Below the pieces are notes generated by a model. The model made no database searches. It was given only the letters and a program-made list of their open reading frames with translations, and was not told where the DNA came from. DNA of 44,764 nt, from the NCBI GenBank assembly GCA_041941305.1, contig JBGTQJ010000070.1, positions 1-44,764 on the forward strand, in the 5' to 3' direction. This document shows positions 1 to 12,300 of the stretch, piece after piece (position 1 is the stretch's first letter; each line of letters starts with the position of its first letter). A program made the translations under genes and the position numbers. Origin of the DNA: JANSWP01 sp041941305 (GTDB taxonomy: Bacteria; Bacteroidota; Bacteroidia; Chitinophagales; Saprospiraceae).

Positions 1-610
1 CTCTTTGATTATTCATAATTGCCTAATTCAGGTCAACCTATTTTAGGCATGGACAGGTACTGGTTGCTGGTTGCTGGTTTGCTGGTTCCTTGTTTCTGGT
101 TTCTGGGTGATGGTTATAGCTCTTTAGTCCATTATTTTTTTTCTTCACTTCTTCCTTCATTCATTCTTCATTAGCTTGCTGGGTGCTGGTTTTCTTGCCT
201 CTTTCCTCTTGGCTTCTGGTTTTCTGGGTACTGGGTTCTGGTTCCTTGACTTTGGATCCTGGGTACGCTTGTCATAGGTCTTTGCTCCATCATTTCTTCA
301 TTCTTCATTTCTTCATTCATTCATTATTCATTATTCATTTGTTTCCTGGGTGCTTGGTTTCTGGGTACTGGTTGCTGGTTTTCTGGTTTCTGGTTTGCTG
401 GGTGCTTGTCTCTTGTTTCTTGTAGATCTTTAATCCATCATTTTTTTTCTTCACTTCTTCATTCTTTCATTTTTTCATTCTTCATTCTTCATTCTTCATT
501 CTTCATTGGCTTACTGGGTGCTGGTTTTCTAGTTTTTGTTTTTTGGTTTGGGGTTTTTGAGTTTGGGGTTTGTCTAATAGGAAAAACTACAAACTCAAAA
601 ACCCCAAAAC
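1..610. repeat. Gene-free low-complexity direct repeats, about three copies of a 150-bp unit
   Basis: No gene is supported here. The plus strand is built from two word types: GGTTGCTGG/GGGTGCTGG/GGTTTCTGG runs (about 55-115, 176-245, 345-415, 508-550) and TTCATTC/TTCTTCATT runs (about 140-172, 292-342, 445-507). They alternate in the same order, giving about three copies of a unit starting near 120, 276 and 427: a CTTTA-TCCAT core, then T-rich TTCATT words, then GCTGGGTGCTGG. The period is roughly 150 bp. Open frames across it give only repetitive hydrophobic peptides. The same word types recur at 22020-22170 and, in part, at 35068-35120. It lies downstream of the Fn3 gene, which reads towards it. 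Confidence 0.8.
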
Positions 611-3274
611 TCATCTCACCAAAACAGATTTAATAGGGCTCAACTGCCCCGACTTTCCGTTTTCGAAGCGGACCTGGATGGCGTAGTTGCTGATCGTTCC
701 GGTTTCGATTTCGGAGTCGGTGAAGGTGGTTGTGTCGCCGGGTAACAATTTTATTCCGTTTACATTTTTTTTGCCCATGGATTTATGTAATTGGAAACTG
801 TGTGGACTGTCCCAGCCTTCTATTTCAGGGGGTTGGTAAATCCATTCTACGACGATCTGTTTTTTGTCTTTTGATAGCTTGGCTACCAGGTTTTGGACGA
901 CAAACAATTCGGGTTGAAAGGGGACCTTACCTTTTATGGGGAAGGCTTTTTCCGACAAGAGGTCAGCGTCGTCCTTTGCCTCGATGGTGTATTCGTAATA
1001 CAGGTCCATTTTGCAATTGGTATCCAGGTAGGCGGTTTCTTCTGTTGAAGGAATGCTGTCTACCAATTCCCACTCACAAGGTGGGTTGTAGGTTCGTCTG
1101 TAGAGGAAATAAAAAGTGACATCCTTACTAAAACTGGGTTGCCAGGTGATGTTTAAGTGCTGGTCACTACTCGTCACGGTTCCCATCATAGGGGTGGCGG
1201 GTGGCACGTGGTCGGGGCGTTGTAGTTCCAGAACCTCGCTCGGTAAGCTCCGATTGCGGGTGCGGTCAATAGATGAAATCGTTACATATAATTTCTCATT
1301 CATGCCTTTAGGGTCTATCTGACTGGTAAAATAGTTTTCATTTACGAGCTCTTTGGACAAGAGGGAGAACTCTCGAGTTGGGTTATTCGCATAAAAAACG
1401 TAGTAGCCCAATACATCCTCAGAAAGGGAGTGTTCCCAAAAAATATGGACGGTACCGTCGTCTTCTATGTAACCCTCCAGCGTAGGTGGTGGCTCGGGTG
1501 CTGTGATATCCGGTACCGAGACGAAAAATTCATGCGCCCGGGAATAATTGCCCGCCGTGTCATAGGACAACAAGCTAAAATAATGTGCCCGGTCACCTTT
1601 GAATTCCGCTACATAATCGTATTCCAATTGAGCAGCTGGCAATAAGCCAGTCAGGGTATCGAAGTGTCCGACAATATCCTCCCCTAATATCAATTGATAG
1701 CCCACAAAATCGGCTGGCAATGGCGGCGTACCCCAGGTCAGGTGGATGGTATCTCTTGTATCGTTTAGTTGCCCGGAAAGGATGGATGGTTGTGGAGGAG
1801 GTGTCAGATCTTTACCCATACCCTCTACTTCCACATAGGCACTTTTTTCTGCAAAACTGGTCAATCCGCAAAGGCGGTATTTGTGTTTTACATAATTGCT
1901 TTCAACCGAATCGGCAAAGGAGTATATTTCAAACTGAAATTCAGCGGTTTCCAGAAAAACAATCGGCAAATCCGTAAGCGGATAATAGGTTTCACCTCCG
2001 TCATCCGATCGTTCCAGGATATAGGAATTGTACCGTTTTTTATTGGCTTTTTTGCTCCAGAATAAATTGACCGCTTTTTCACCGGAAACGGCAGCAAACT
2101 CAACAGGTCCTGGTACCGGTTTATAGAAATTAGAGACATTGACCTGTGCCATACCCAAAAATTCATTGCAGGCTTCGGAGGCTATGGTATAAGAATAGGT
2201 TTTTCCCGGTTCCACATTCTTGTCAACGTAGCGAATACCCAAAACATTAGCAGCCATAATCGAACGATCAGCCGCATAAAGGGCAAATCCAAATCGGGAG
2301 TTGAACAAATCTGCCTGGTCTTTAAAGGTTCCGCCTTCCAGACCTTTCATAGCATCCGCATAGAGATTATTGGCTGCAACCATCGCCATGGTATCGGAAA
2401 GGATCCAATCACCAAGACTTTCTTCCGGAATCGGTAATACGTGAGCGAGGGTATCGCCCTGTCCAAATGCAGATCTTCTGCCTTCCGTTCGAATGACATA
2501 GTAACCTTTTTCAGAGGCATCCAACCAAAATAGTGGATTATTGGGTCCCCAGCGAATCACTATGGAGTCTTCATAAGCACGGGCTTTTGCCAATATCTTA
2601 TCTTTCCGCTTCTTGCTGTTCATATCGATCATCTGGGAAAGCGAGATATCCTGTGGCAGATCATAACGCAACCTCAAGCCTTCGGGGTCTTCAGCATCGG
2701 CTCCTGGTTCTGCAGTTATTTCGATCGAATTACTCAATACGCTTCCATCTGATAGATTTCCCGAAACAGTATATCGATATCGCTTTCCTTCCTCCAACGC
2801 ACTGTCTTTCAATCCCAACCCAAGTGCTTCGATTACCAGGTCTTCAAAGCGCGCCTCATGCAGGAGGTAATTGTAGCGCATGGTATTGGCGTCCATTAAC
2901 TCGTTTTTGGGGAATTGAAAGGTCGAATCGTAAAGCAAAATTCCTATCACACTAATCAGTTCATCCATTAGATGACCATTTTCCACAAACCAGGTGGAAT
3001 CCTTGGGCATCATAGGAGGCAATCCATCTCCACCTGCTAATATCTTCCTGCTCAAATTGATCGGTCTGTCGTTAACATCCAACTCCACCCTTTCGACCTT
3101 GTAGCCAACCCTGTTGAATTCATCCCAGTGATCTGGATTAAACGGATGCCACCTCAATTCCACTGTGTTTTTATAATAGCTAGCTTTCACATACATGGAA
3201 TCATTTTGAGATTGCATTGTTGGGATGTATGCCAAAATGAGTAAAAAAAGTAAGCTTGATATTCGAGTATTCAT
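611..3274 (-). CDS. Secreted fibronectin type III repeat protein, partner of the giant surface protein
   Basis: An 887-residue exported protein of unknown specific function. Residues 1-22 form a signal peptide ending in MQSQ. Two related N-terminal domains follow, each with an RW-P-NP-W-GY signature (ELRWHPFNPDHW near residue 39, VIRWGPNNPLFW near residue 238). About five Fn3-like beta-sandwiches start near residues 387, 492, 593, 690 and 782, recognised by PP-x-P openings, an internal W strand (HLTWG, HIFWEHS, NITWQPS) and GY-x-V/L strands. No T9SS C-terminal sorting domain is visible; the protein ends SPIKSVLVR. It lies 80 bases downstream of the giant gene on the same strand, separated by a possible attenuator. 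Fn3 repeats usually act in protein or glycan contact, so a surface accessory role is inferred. The start is an ATG directly before the signal peptide. Confidence 0.85.
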   Translation of the reverse strand: MNTRISSLLFLLILAYIPTMQSQNDSMYVKASYYKNTVELRWHPFNPDHWDEFNRVGYKVERVELDVNDRPINLSRKILAGGDGLPPMMPKDSTWFVENGHLMDELISVIGILLYDSTFQFPKNELMDANTMRYNYLLHEARFEDLVIEALGLGLKDSALEEGKRYRYTVSGNLSDGSVLSNSIEITAEPGADAEDPEGLRLRYDLPQDISLSQMIDMNSKKRKDKILAKARAYEDSIVIRWGPNNPLFWLDASEKGYYVIRTEGRRSAFGQGDTLAHVLPIPEESLGDWILSDTMAMVAANNLYADAMKGLEGGTFKDQADLFNSRFGFALYAADRSIMAANVLGIRYVDKNVEPGKTYSYTIASEACNEFLGMAQVNVSNFYKPVPGPVEFAAVSGEKAVNLFWSKKANKKRYNSYILERSDDGGETYYPLTDLPIVFLETAEFQFEIYSFADSVESNYVKHKYRLCGLTSFAEKSAYVEVEGMGKDLTPPPQPSILSGQLNDTRDTIHLTWGTPPLPADFVGYQLILGEDIVGHFDTLTGLLPAAQLEYDYVAEFKGDRAHYFSLLSYDTAGNYSRAHEFFVSVPDITAPEPPPTLEGYIEDDGTVHIFWEHSLSEDVLGYYVFYANNPTREFSLLSKELVNENYFTSQIDPKGMNEKLYVTISSIDRTRNRSLPSEVLELQRPDHVPPATPMMGTVTSSDQHLNITWQPSFSKDVTFYFLYRRTYNPPCEWELVDSIPSTEETAYLDTNCKMDLYYEYTIEAKDDADLLSEKAFPIKGKVPFQPELFVVQNLVAKLSKDKKQIVVEWIYQPPEIEGWDSPHSFQLHKSMGKKNVNGIKLLPGDTTTFTDSEIETGTISNYAIQVRFENGKSGQLSPIKSVLVR

Positions 3275-3305
3275 TTTTTAGTCGTTGAGTTCAATTAGAT
3301 GTTTA

Positions 3306-3340
3306 CAAAAAAGTCCATTGCTCCACCAGAGCAAAATGGA
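3306..3340 (-). terminator. Hairpin plus T-run between giant gene and Fn3 gene
   Basis: On the minus strand, TCCATT-TT-GCTC pairs with GAGC-AATGGA (10 pairs, a 2-base bulge, a 5-base loop) and is followed immediately by CTTTTTTG. This has the form of an intrinsic terminator. It begins 14 bases after the giant gene's stop and ends about 30 bases before the Fn3 start. That leaves little room for a separate promoter, so partial read-through (attenuation) is more likely than complete termination. Confidence 0.6.
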
Positions 3341-3354
3341 TTATTGCGGATCCT

Positions 3355-6300
3355 TTATTCTCTTTCTGTCCAGGCATTGGTAGCGGTCGACATTGTACCA
3401 TCCCGTCCTTTCCCAGATTGGTCAGTAATCGTGGTGCCCGTACCAGCTGAAATCTGATAATACAATTGTAGTCCTGATTCGTTACCGGTCAATTCCACAT
3501 CCTTGTTATTTTTAATTTGATCCGGAGTCCGCTTTATGTTCCAGATTCTTACCTCGTCAATTTCTCCACTATAGGAAAGATTTCCTTTATATGCTCCAAT
3601 GGCTACTTTGTGGTCAGCTTTTGTATTTATCTTACTATTACTACCTGTAGATGAATAAGTCTCGAGTTCCCCATCTACATACAAATGAACCTGCTTCACC
3701 TTGGTTTCATTATTTGGGGCAACTAAGGCTATATGATGCCAGTTACCATCATTGATGATCGTAGTTCCTACTTTCTTATGATTGCCACTTCCGCATACAA
3801 ATGCTAAGCTTCCATTATTATCTACCCTTACTCTGAAATCATTTAAGTTGACCGTTTTACCCCAGGTAATAATATCCTCATTGGAAGCGGTCGTTTTTAT
3901 CCAGGCTTCCACAGTTCGTCTTCCTTTTCCCAATATGCCATTCCAATTGCTGGCAACATGGGTACTTGCATCCCCTAGATCGAGTGCATAGTTGAGGGGC
4001 GCAGGAGGTGGAGGCGGTGTTCCAATAGTGGAGATATTTACGACTGTACCATTATGCCCATTGACTGATTGATCTGTATAAGAGCTGCCTGTTTCATCGA
4101 AACTGTAATAGAGCGCCAGATCAGGACTATTCAACGCCTCTCCGGTTAATGCTCCATAAAGATGATCTTTGATCTCTTGTTGGCTTCTGGCAGCATTCCA
4201 GATTCGCAATTCATCCATTTCTCCCTGGAATACATTGGCACCTGTAAAATAACATCCGATAAAGACTTCTCCGTCTGCACTCGTGTTCAATACCTGCGAT
4301 CCCCCTGCTGCCACTGCTGGTTCCACTTCCCCATTGATGTAAAACGTTAAATCAGCAATCGTTGGATTTTGATCAGGCACCACAACAGCAATGTGGAACC
4401 ATTCATCTGTACTCAATACTGTTTGAGTTCCTATTATATTTCCTCCGGAAATGTCTACTCTTAAGTAACCCTGATCATTTAATTTGATATTGAAACGGTT
4501 CCCCTTTACCACATCATCACCCCAACTAACAATGGTTTTGTTTAGCGTTGTTGTCTTTATCCAGGCTTCAAAAGTTCGTGCAGTACTACCCGTGATACCA
4601 GCATAGCTATTATCCGTTCGAATACATTCATCAATATTAAATAAACTAAGGTTCGCATTATAGGGTGCTGGAGGTGGCGGTTGCGAAATTTCGATCAAAG
4701 GCAAAGTGGCTTCTACCCAGGCTTCAGTTACTTCAGAGATGGTTCCATCTCTTCCAGCTGAAGAATGATCACTTATGTTATCATTGAATGGACCATCCTG
4801 CATAGGGAAATAAAGTTGCAGATCATTCTCTAATTCCGGGTCGGCAATTTTAGTATTTATTGTTGCCTGAATAGCTGATTGGTCTTTTGCAATACTCCAG
4901 AGCCGAACTTCATCTATCAAGCCATTGAAAATATCTTCGTCATTATATGCTCCTATTACCAAATTCCATTTTGAGGCAGTATTGATAGTAACTCCTTTAG
5001 TTGTATAATCAGTTTCTTCAACACCATCTATAAAAAACTTCAATTCACCAGACCTAGGATTACCATTATTATTAACATCCTCCACAACAACGGCTATATG
5101 ATGCCATTCTCCATCGTTTACTGAAGTGGATCCGTACCTATATCCATTTGTTAAGGATACACGGACCCTACCCTGCTCATCAAGATGTATTTTCATTGCT
5201 TCCCCATCTGTATCATTATAGCCCCAACTCGCAATAGCCCCTCCAGCACTGGTAGTCTTAATCCAGGCTTCAAAAGTCCGGTCAGCCTTTCCGGTAATAC
5301 CTTTGTAAGTTGTCGATATAAAACCAGACTGGGCTATGTCTAAGGCATAGTTCACATCATTAGGAGGTTCAACAGAACTGATATCAATCAATACACCTTC
5401 ATAATCATTATTACTATGGTCTACATATGGAGCGGAAGTTTCGTTAAAATTGTAATACAACTCCAAATCACTACTTGTCAATAAATCACCTGACAATTCT
5501 CCATAAAGATGATCCTTAATTTCCTGCTGACTACGGGCAGTATTCCATATTCTCACTTCATCCATTTCTCCGTTAAATGCCTCCGTACCATCAACATTAC
5601 TTCCAATTAAGATTTTTCCGTCCGGGCTGGTGGTCAAGTCAATGTCTCCGTTGGAGATTGTTGTCGATTCCAATTCACCATTGATATACATTTTAACGTC
5701 CTCCAACTTGGGACTATTTCCATCAACTACAACAGCAATGTGGATCCATTCACCAGCAATTAAAGATGTTTCACCCTTTTGGTTTTCATCTTTGACTTCA
5801 AGCTTTAATTTACCACTACTATTTATTTTTAAATTAAACAGATTGCCAGAAGCATCACTATCTCCCCAACTCACAAAAGTCATTGTCGTTCCATCAATAA
5901 CTGATGGCTTCACCCAGGCTTCAAAGGTTCGGGCACTACCTCCTGTGATGCCTACAAACCCGGTGTTTATACATTTGTCTCCATCTAACAGGCTCAGGTT
6001 TGCATTATAAGGAGCAGATTGAAGTGGAGGAACCGGATTCTTACCATCTCCTGTTACCCAATCGGCTGTGACATCAATGTTTTGTAGGAAACCATGATGT
6101 CCATTACCAGACCGATCGAAAAGTATGGTGCTTTCTGTTTCCTGATTGAAATCATAATATGCCACGAGGTCCACAGCATTATTTGGATCAATTCCATTCA
6201 AATAAACATCAATGACTTCATCCTCTGAAAGTGTCCGATCAAATATTCCCAGTTCGTCAATAGCTATAATTGGAGAATTTGTAGAATTGCCTATATGCAA

Positions 6301-9300
6301 TGCTTGATCAGTAATAGGAAAAGAAAGAGGTTCGTTTAAGGTGCCAAATGAAATTCCATCAACAAATAATTCCTGAGCATTATTTTGTGATAGGAAAGTA
6401 TAATGGTGCCATTCCCCATCATTATTAAAACTTCCATCAAATCTCGCATCATCATTATCAGAAATCAAACGCAAGGTGCTACTATATCCCAATTCTACTC
6501 CCCAGGTCCCTCCTTTCCTAATAATCTGTCTGTAATCAAGTCGAGAACTTATTTTTTTAGCCCAAAATGAGATGGTAAAGGTTTCATCCAGATCCAATTC
6601 ATCTGAATCTTCAATGTAAATTCGTGCATCATCATTATCATTATTCAACTGGATAGCATTATCAGAAACCGATTGGGTAGCTTCTGTTTCAGGATTTTCA
6701 AAATAACTATCAGCAACTTCTTCTGAAAAATCAGGTATCCAAATCGGGTCCTGTACTGCATTAATGATAGTGTTGCTTACAGAAAAAGACGCCCAACTTT
6801 CATCATCCAGGTTTTTGGCATAAATGGTATACTCCTCATTGGCATCCAATTCAAATTGGTTTATCTGACCAGCTTGTTTTTCTGAAAAGACCTTTTCTCC
6901 ATCATAGTCAAATGAATAAAAAATGGCTTCATTGGTATCATCTCCAGGATGCCTGAAAACCAACATTCTTTCCTGAGTATCAAAGATCGTTAGCAGGCAG
7001 TTGGCATTCTGGTACCAGTCAGAAAAATCAATAGAAACGATGTTGTTGCTAACATCCAAATCGAATCTGGCTTGAACGACCGATTTAGTGGCAACTACCC
7101 AATTAGAGGTGCTTAGGTTTTGGATCATTCCTACATGTCCATTGCCAGATTGATCCACAACCATTTGATTTTCGGGAAGGGCGTCGAAATTGTAATAAGC
7201 TACCAGACCGTTTGCATCGGAATTGATCCCCTCGAGGTATGAATTGACCACCTCTTCTTCGGTCAAAGCCCTGTCAAAAATGCCAAGCTCATCTACTGCG
7301 GATCGGGCAGAACTCGAAGTGTAGCCAATATACAAGGGGTCTTCACTTGATTCGACGGTGTAGGAATCGGCATTCTCAGCGACCAATGCGCCATCTACAT
7401 ATAAATATCTATTGTTCCCATCAGCGACAAAAGTATACTGATGCCAGGTATCATTATTATAAAAGAAATTGCCAAATGTGACATCATCAGCTCCCCAAGT
7501 AACCAATCTTAACTTGTTTCCATCAACTACATCAACTCCCCATCCATTTGTTTTCCGCAGTATATGCCTTGTATCAGTTCCCTGATAGCTGGATTTTGCC
7601 CAAAACTGAATAGAAAATGTTTCATCCATATTCAGACCAGCTGCCTCTCGTATGACGATTTGATTATTGTCACTAGCCAAATCCACCCCATAATCAGTGG
7701 TTCCAGTTGGCATATTCCAATTTGGAGCAGTTCCTGAAATCCAATCTGTAGCTGGGTCCATACCACGCAGCAAGGCATCCATGCCACGATTGGAGACATC
7801 TTTCGCCTGGAGTTGCCCGGTTCCCTGATCCAGGTCTAGTAGTGCAAAAAGTCCATCTTCATTGCCTTCCAATCCTTCGTACACAATATTTCTGGTCTCC
7901 TGTTCAGACAAGCCTTTGGACCAAAGGGAAATCTGATCCAACTGACCTGAAAAATAGGTTTCACCATTTGCATCTTCACCACGTCCAACAAACAATTCTC
8001 CGGAAGTCTGAACGCCTCCACTTTGAGGTTGAGATTTGATCAATTCACCATTCAGATACAATCGCATTTCCTGCCCATTATAGGCACCAGCAAGGTAATA
8101 CCATGTGTTGGTATTCAACTCCCACTCTGTAGTAATTTCCACTGCCTGACCATCTACCTGGAGCACCATTTTGGGGTGTCCATCCACCAATTCCAGGCGG
8201 GTATTGCCAGAATATCCCACAAGTGGCTGTACACCATTGAGATTTTCAGCATTCAACCAAAGCCCCATACTCAATCGAAATCCATCGAGATCCTCTTCTC
8301 CAAAAGAGAGATGATCATTGATGCCGTCAAAATCGAGTGCAAAATCACCTGCTGAACTCGTAGGGGTAGCAAAGGGATCTTCAAAATATTCCTCAGAAAT
8401 ACTTTCATTGAATTCCCGGATTAGTTTGAGTTCACAATCATCTGTCATAAAATCAGGGTCCAAATGCAGACTGGCGGTTCCACCATTTTCCAGGTCTTTA
8501 AAATAAACCGTATAACTCGACCCTAAATCCAATACAAAGAAATCTACAAGGGATTCCTCTGTCTCTGTATAGACACCTGATTCTGAATATTGAATTCGAA
8601 TGAATTTCGGTGGACTATAATCTGAATCCCCTTGTATACCATTACCTGGGTACCGGTACACAATCATCCCGTTCTGGGAATCATGTACAGTGACCAACAT
8701 ATTTTTGGATACTTGCCAATCATTGAAATCGAGTCTGACAATCCCATCGTCATCTGCAGAAACCAGAATGCTTGGACTTGGTGAACTCCAAATAGCGGGC
8801 AGATCGGTCGTTTCCACGAGATTGAGGAAATGTGCATTCAGCTCCATAGATTGCCCCTTATAGCAGGTCCCATCTTTGGTTTTTACATAAATCGTCCAGT
8901 TTTGTTCAGGAGAATCACCCCAAAGGTGTTCTCCAGAACGGGGAAGTTCGGCACATGTAATGGACTCCGTAGAACCATCCTTTTCATGCAAATGTCCATC
9001 CGAAGTCCAATGTCGAGTCCTCGCATCGTTTTCAAGGTATATTTCAGCAATTAGGCTAAAGGCAGAGCTATTTTTGTTTTTGAAGGACAATTGACCCTCA
9101 GCATCCAGGTAAACCTGATAATCCGCATCCAATGCAAAATAATCATCAGAGAAAGTCCCATTGAACGCTTCCAATAAAAGCAATGCACAGTCCTCCTGCT
9201 CCAGAAAGCTTGAATTGAGTTCAAAATTGATTCGACCATCCTCATCTTTATAATAAACCTGGTAACTTCTGGAAGGGTTAAGCGTTAGGTTGATATTTTC

Positions 9301-12300
9301 AGGGGATAATGTAAAACTACTGGTATTGTAAAATGTAGGGGTATCGTCGGGCTTAGGGACAAATTCGAAAAATGTGGCAGATTCCGAATTTCGGTAATAC
9401 ACCCTGCGGTTCTCATCATCATATATGCACAAAGTTCCGCTATTGTACATTTCCTCCGTTTTCCATTCCATATCGATTTTGCCACTCCCACCATCTCCTT
9501 TGACCAGAATGGAATTAGCAGTAAGTATATTTTCTAATGAGGTGGGCAAATCTTCCGACTGTAGTTCATCCAGGAGAAAAGCTCCCGACTCAGGTGCATC
9601 CTGCCTTCCATAATACAAACTGTCTCTTGTCCCGAGGTAATAGGAATAAGCGCCAGCATCATCGACCATTGTGGCATCCTTTGGAAGCCCAAGGCATTGG
9701 ATGCTCACCTCGCCATCTTCCTTTTGGTATAAATATCCATCATACCAGTATTTAACCAGTGAACCATCATTCTCCTCCAGGAATAGCCAACTCACATTTT
9801 CCCAATCAAGACTCGTTCTGGGAGACAGCGAGGCGCTTCCACTCGATGTCTGTTTCACAGTATAAGGTCCTGGATTATAATCCCCCGGCAACTTGTCAGC
9901 GATCACCCAACTCGAAGTTATATCCATAGCTACCAGTTCAGAATTGAAATCCCGACCGCTTCTATCACTCACTGTTGCATTTCCGGGACCACTGTTGAAA
10001 TTGTAGTACAATTCGAGCTTGTGTTCTGTCGGATCAACCCCATAAATATAGTCCTCGAGTATTTCGTCTTCACTGCGGGATCGAGACCAAATGTTCAGCT
10101 CATCTATTGTCATGTAAGCGTAAAAAGAATCCTGTCCTTTCAAAAAATAACCTAAACGAAGCGAGTTGGCAGTCGTTTGCAAAGGATTATTCAAAGAATA
10201 TGCTGCATCCAATACACCGTTGATGTATAACTTTATTTCTTCGTTTCCATATGTGACTGCCAGATAGTACCAGGTATCTGCGGTCAGGGTAGTATTTCCG
10301 CTATACAAGGTTTCCTCATCAATCATTAACTTAAGTATATCGTATTCGTCTTTGGCAAAAATAAACCATTTGGAGTTGGCATTTTCTCCCCACACAGTAA
10401 TGGGAGTAAATTTTAAATTGCCTATAGCCTCCTGATCAAATTTTACCCAGGCAGCTACGGTGCGCTCATCGTCCCCTTCAATCGGAAGGTTGTCAGGTGA
10501 TTCTATCCTATCATCGTTTCCATCCAATTCCAACGCATAGTCTCCCGAGGTGAAATACTGATCGTAATCTCCAGCCTTAAAATCATCTGCATTGAACCAA
10601 TATTTCTTGCCATTATGCCAGAAGTTATTGTCCAGGCTGAGGTAGCGGTATTCATTATTGCCATTGTGCAATAGGCAATAATAGCTTTTGTTGGCATCCA
10701 GGGCAAACTTGTAGGAACCGTCAAATTTTCCAAAACTGGTGGTTTGTACCCCTGTGTTAGAAAAAGAAAACACTTTGTATTCCGACCATCCATTCTTGTA
10801 AATAAGCCTTGGATTGTTGTCCATATCAAAAATCACTATCTCCATTCCGGTCACGGGCTGCATATCCGGATGAAGCAGGTATAGGTCACCAACTGGATTT
10901 CCAACAAGCAAAAAATCACCTGTTTTGAAATCGGATGGTTCAAAATAAAATTCTGTCCCACCTTCATTTTCCCAAAATTTCGAATCGACATTAAAATATT
11001 GATACCCTTGCGTCTCATTGCCAAGCAGCAGGTGATGTTCAGTCGGTTCGCGTTCCAGGAAAAAATAATCATCTATATCCAGGCTATCCAGGGTTTTGAA
11101 TACATAATGTTCATCAAGATCTCTTTGCTCGGTTTCTACTGACCCATGAGTTGGATGGAGGTGTACCGTGTAGTCCGAATTGGCATTGTAATATTCAAAA
11201 TGCAATTGCCCCTGGGGATCGTACAAACGAATGTTTGTAAGATCTTCGGTGGCAGCCAATTGAGTGTCATCTTTCCAAACCGTAATACTACCGGTTTCCT
11301 CCGCACTCAATTTATAAGTTCCAAAACCATTTGGATTGTTTAACAAGTGAGCTGGTATATCTTCATAAGGTTCTCCGGATTTGGGAACTGGAGAGGGCTG
11401 ATAAGAGTCCTCCATAATTTGCATATCTACAATACCATCACGACCTGAACCGGACAAATCCGGAAAAGTTCTACTATAAGGCAATTCATTAAATTTGTAA
11501 TAAGCGATAAGCCCCTCCTCACCTCCAGGGCGACCGTTGGTCATATCGTCCCTTATTTCTTCAAGGGTTCTGGCTTTAGACCATATCATTACCTCATCAA
11601 TGAGCATATTTATAAGAATTTGGTCACTTTCTTTTTCTCCAAGAATCAATCGACCCTCATGGCTGTAATCAATCAAACCACTTGCAGGTGCTTCAGCTTT
11701 AAAGTTGCCATTCAGAAACCACCTAACATAGCTACCATCATAGGTGCATGCAATATGATTCCAAGCATTCGGAATCACCCCTGAAAGCCGGAGGTTCATA
11801 GGAACATTGTCTAATGAAAAATGTGCTTTCAATTCAGTTGTTTCTCCATGAAATTCAATTAACCATGAATAGGTTAATTCCCCTTCATTATTGTAAAAGC
11901 CAAGTATGTTGTTAAATTGATCATACATTTCATCAGGTTTTATCCAGGCTTCTATTGTGATATCCTGTAATGGCAAACCCTGAATAGCTCCATTCCCTTT
12001 TTCTACGTTGCCTAAGAAAACCTTAGAATTTTCCTCCACATATTCTGGATGGTTGCTGGGAAATTGTTCAGGTCTATATTTATATAAGTCCAAGGCATGA
12101 TTGGCACCTTCTGGGTTTACCAGGGCATCGGCAAAATCGTCATCAAATTTATAGGCAACTGCACCTCCCTGGTTGACCCAAAAATCCTCATCAATGGTAA
12201 TTATTTCCTTTCCATGGCTGGACTCAATGTAAATTAAATACCTCAATTCCGGATCAAAGGTCATCAGGGTATTATCTGTAAATTCACTGGTGCTTGTGGT

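Noticed and set aside
1..610. CRISPR-like array suggested by regular repeats
   Set aside because: The units are imperfect low-complexity words without unique spacers of constant length and without cas genes nearby.
183..633. Two plus-strand frames encoding hydrophobic peptides
   Set aside because: They are translations of the GGTGCTGG/TTCATT repeats; composition is fully explained by the repeat and there is no signal or family match.
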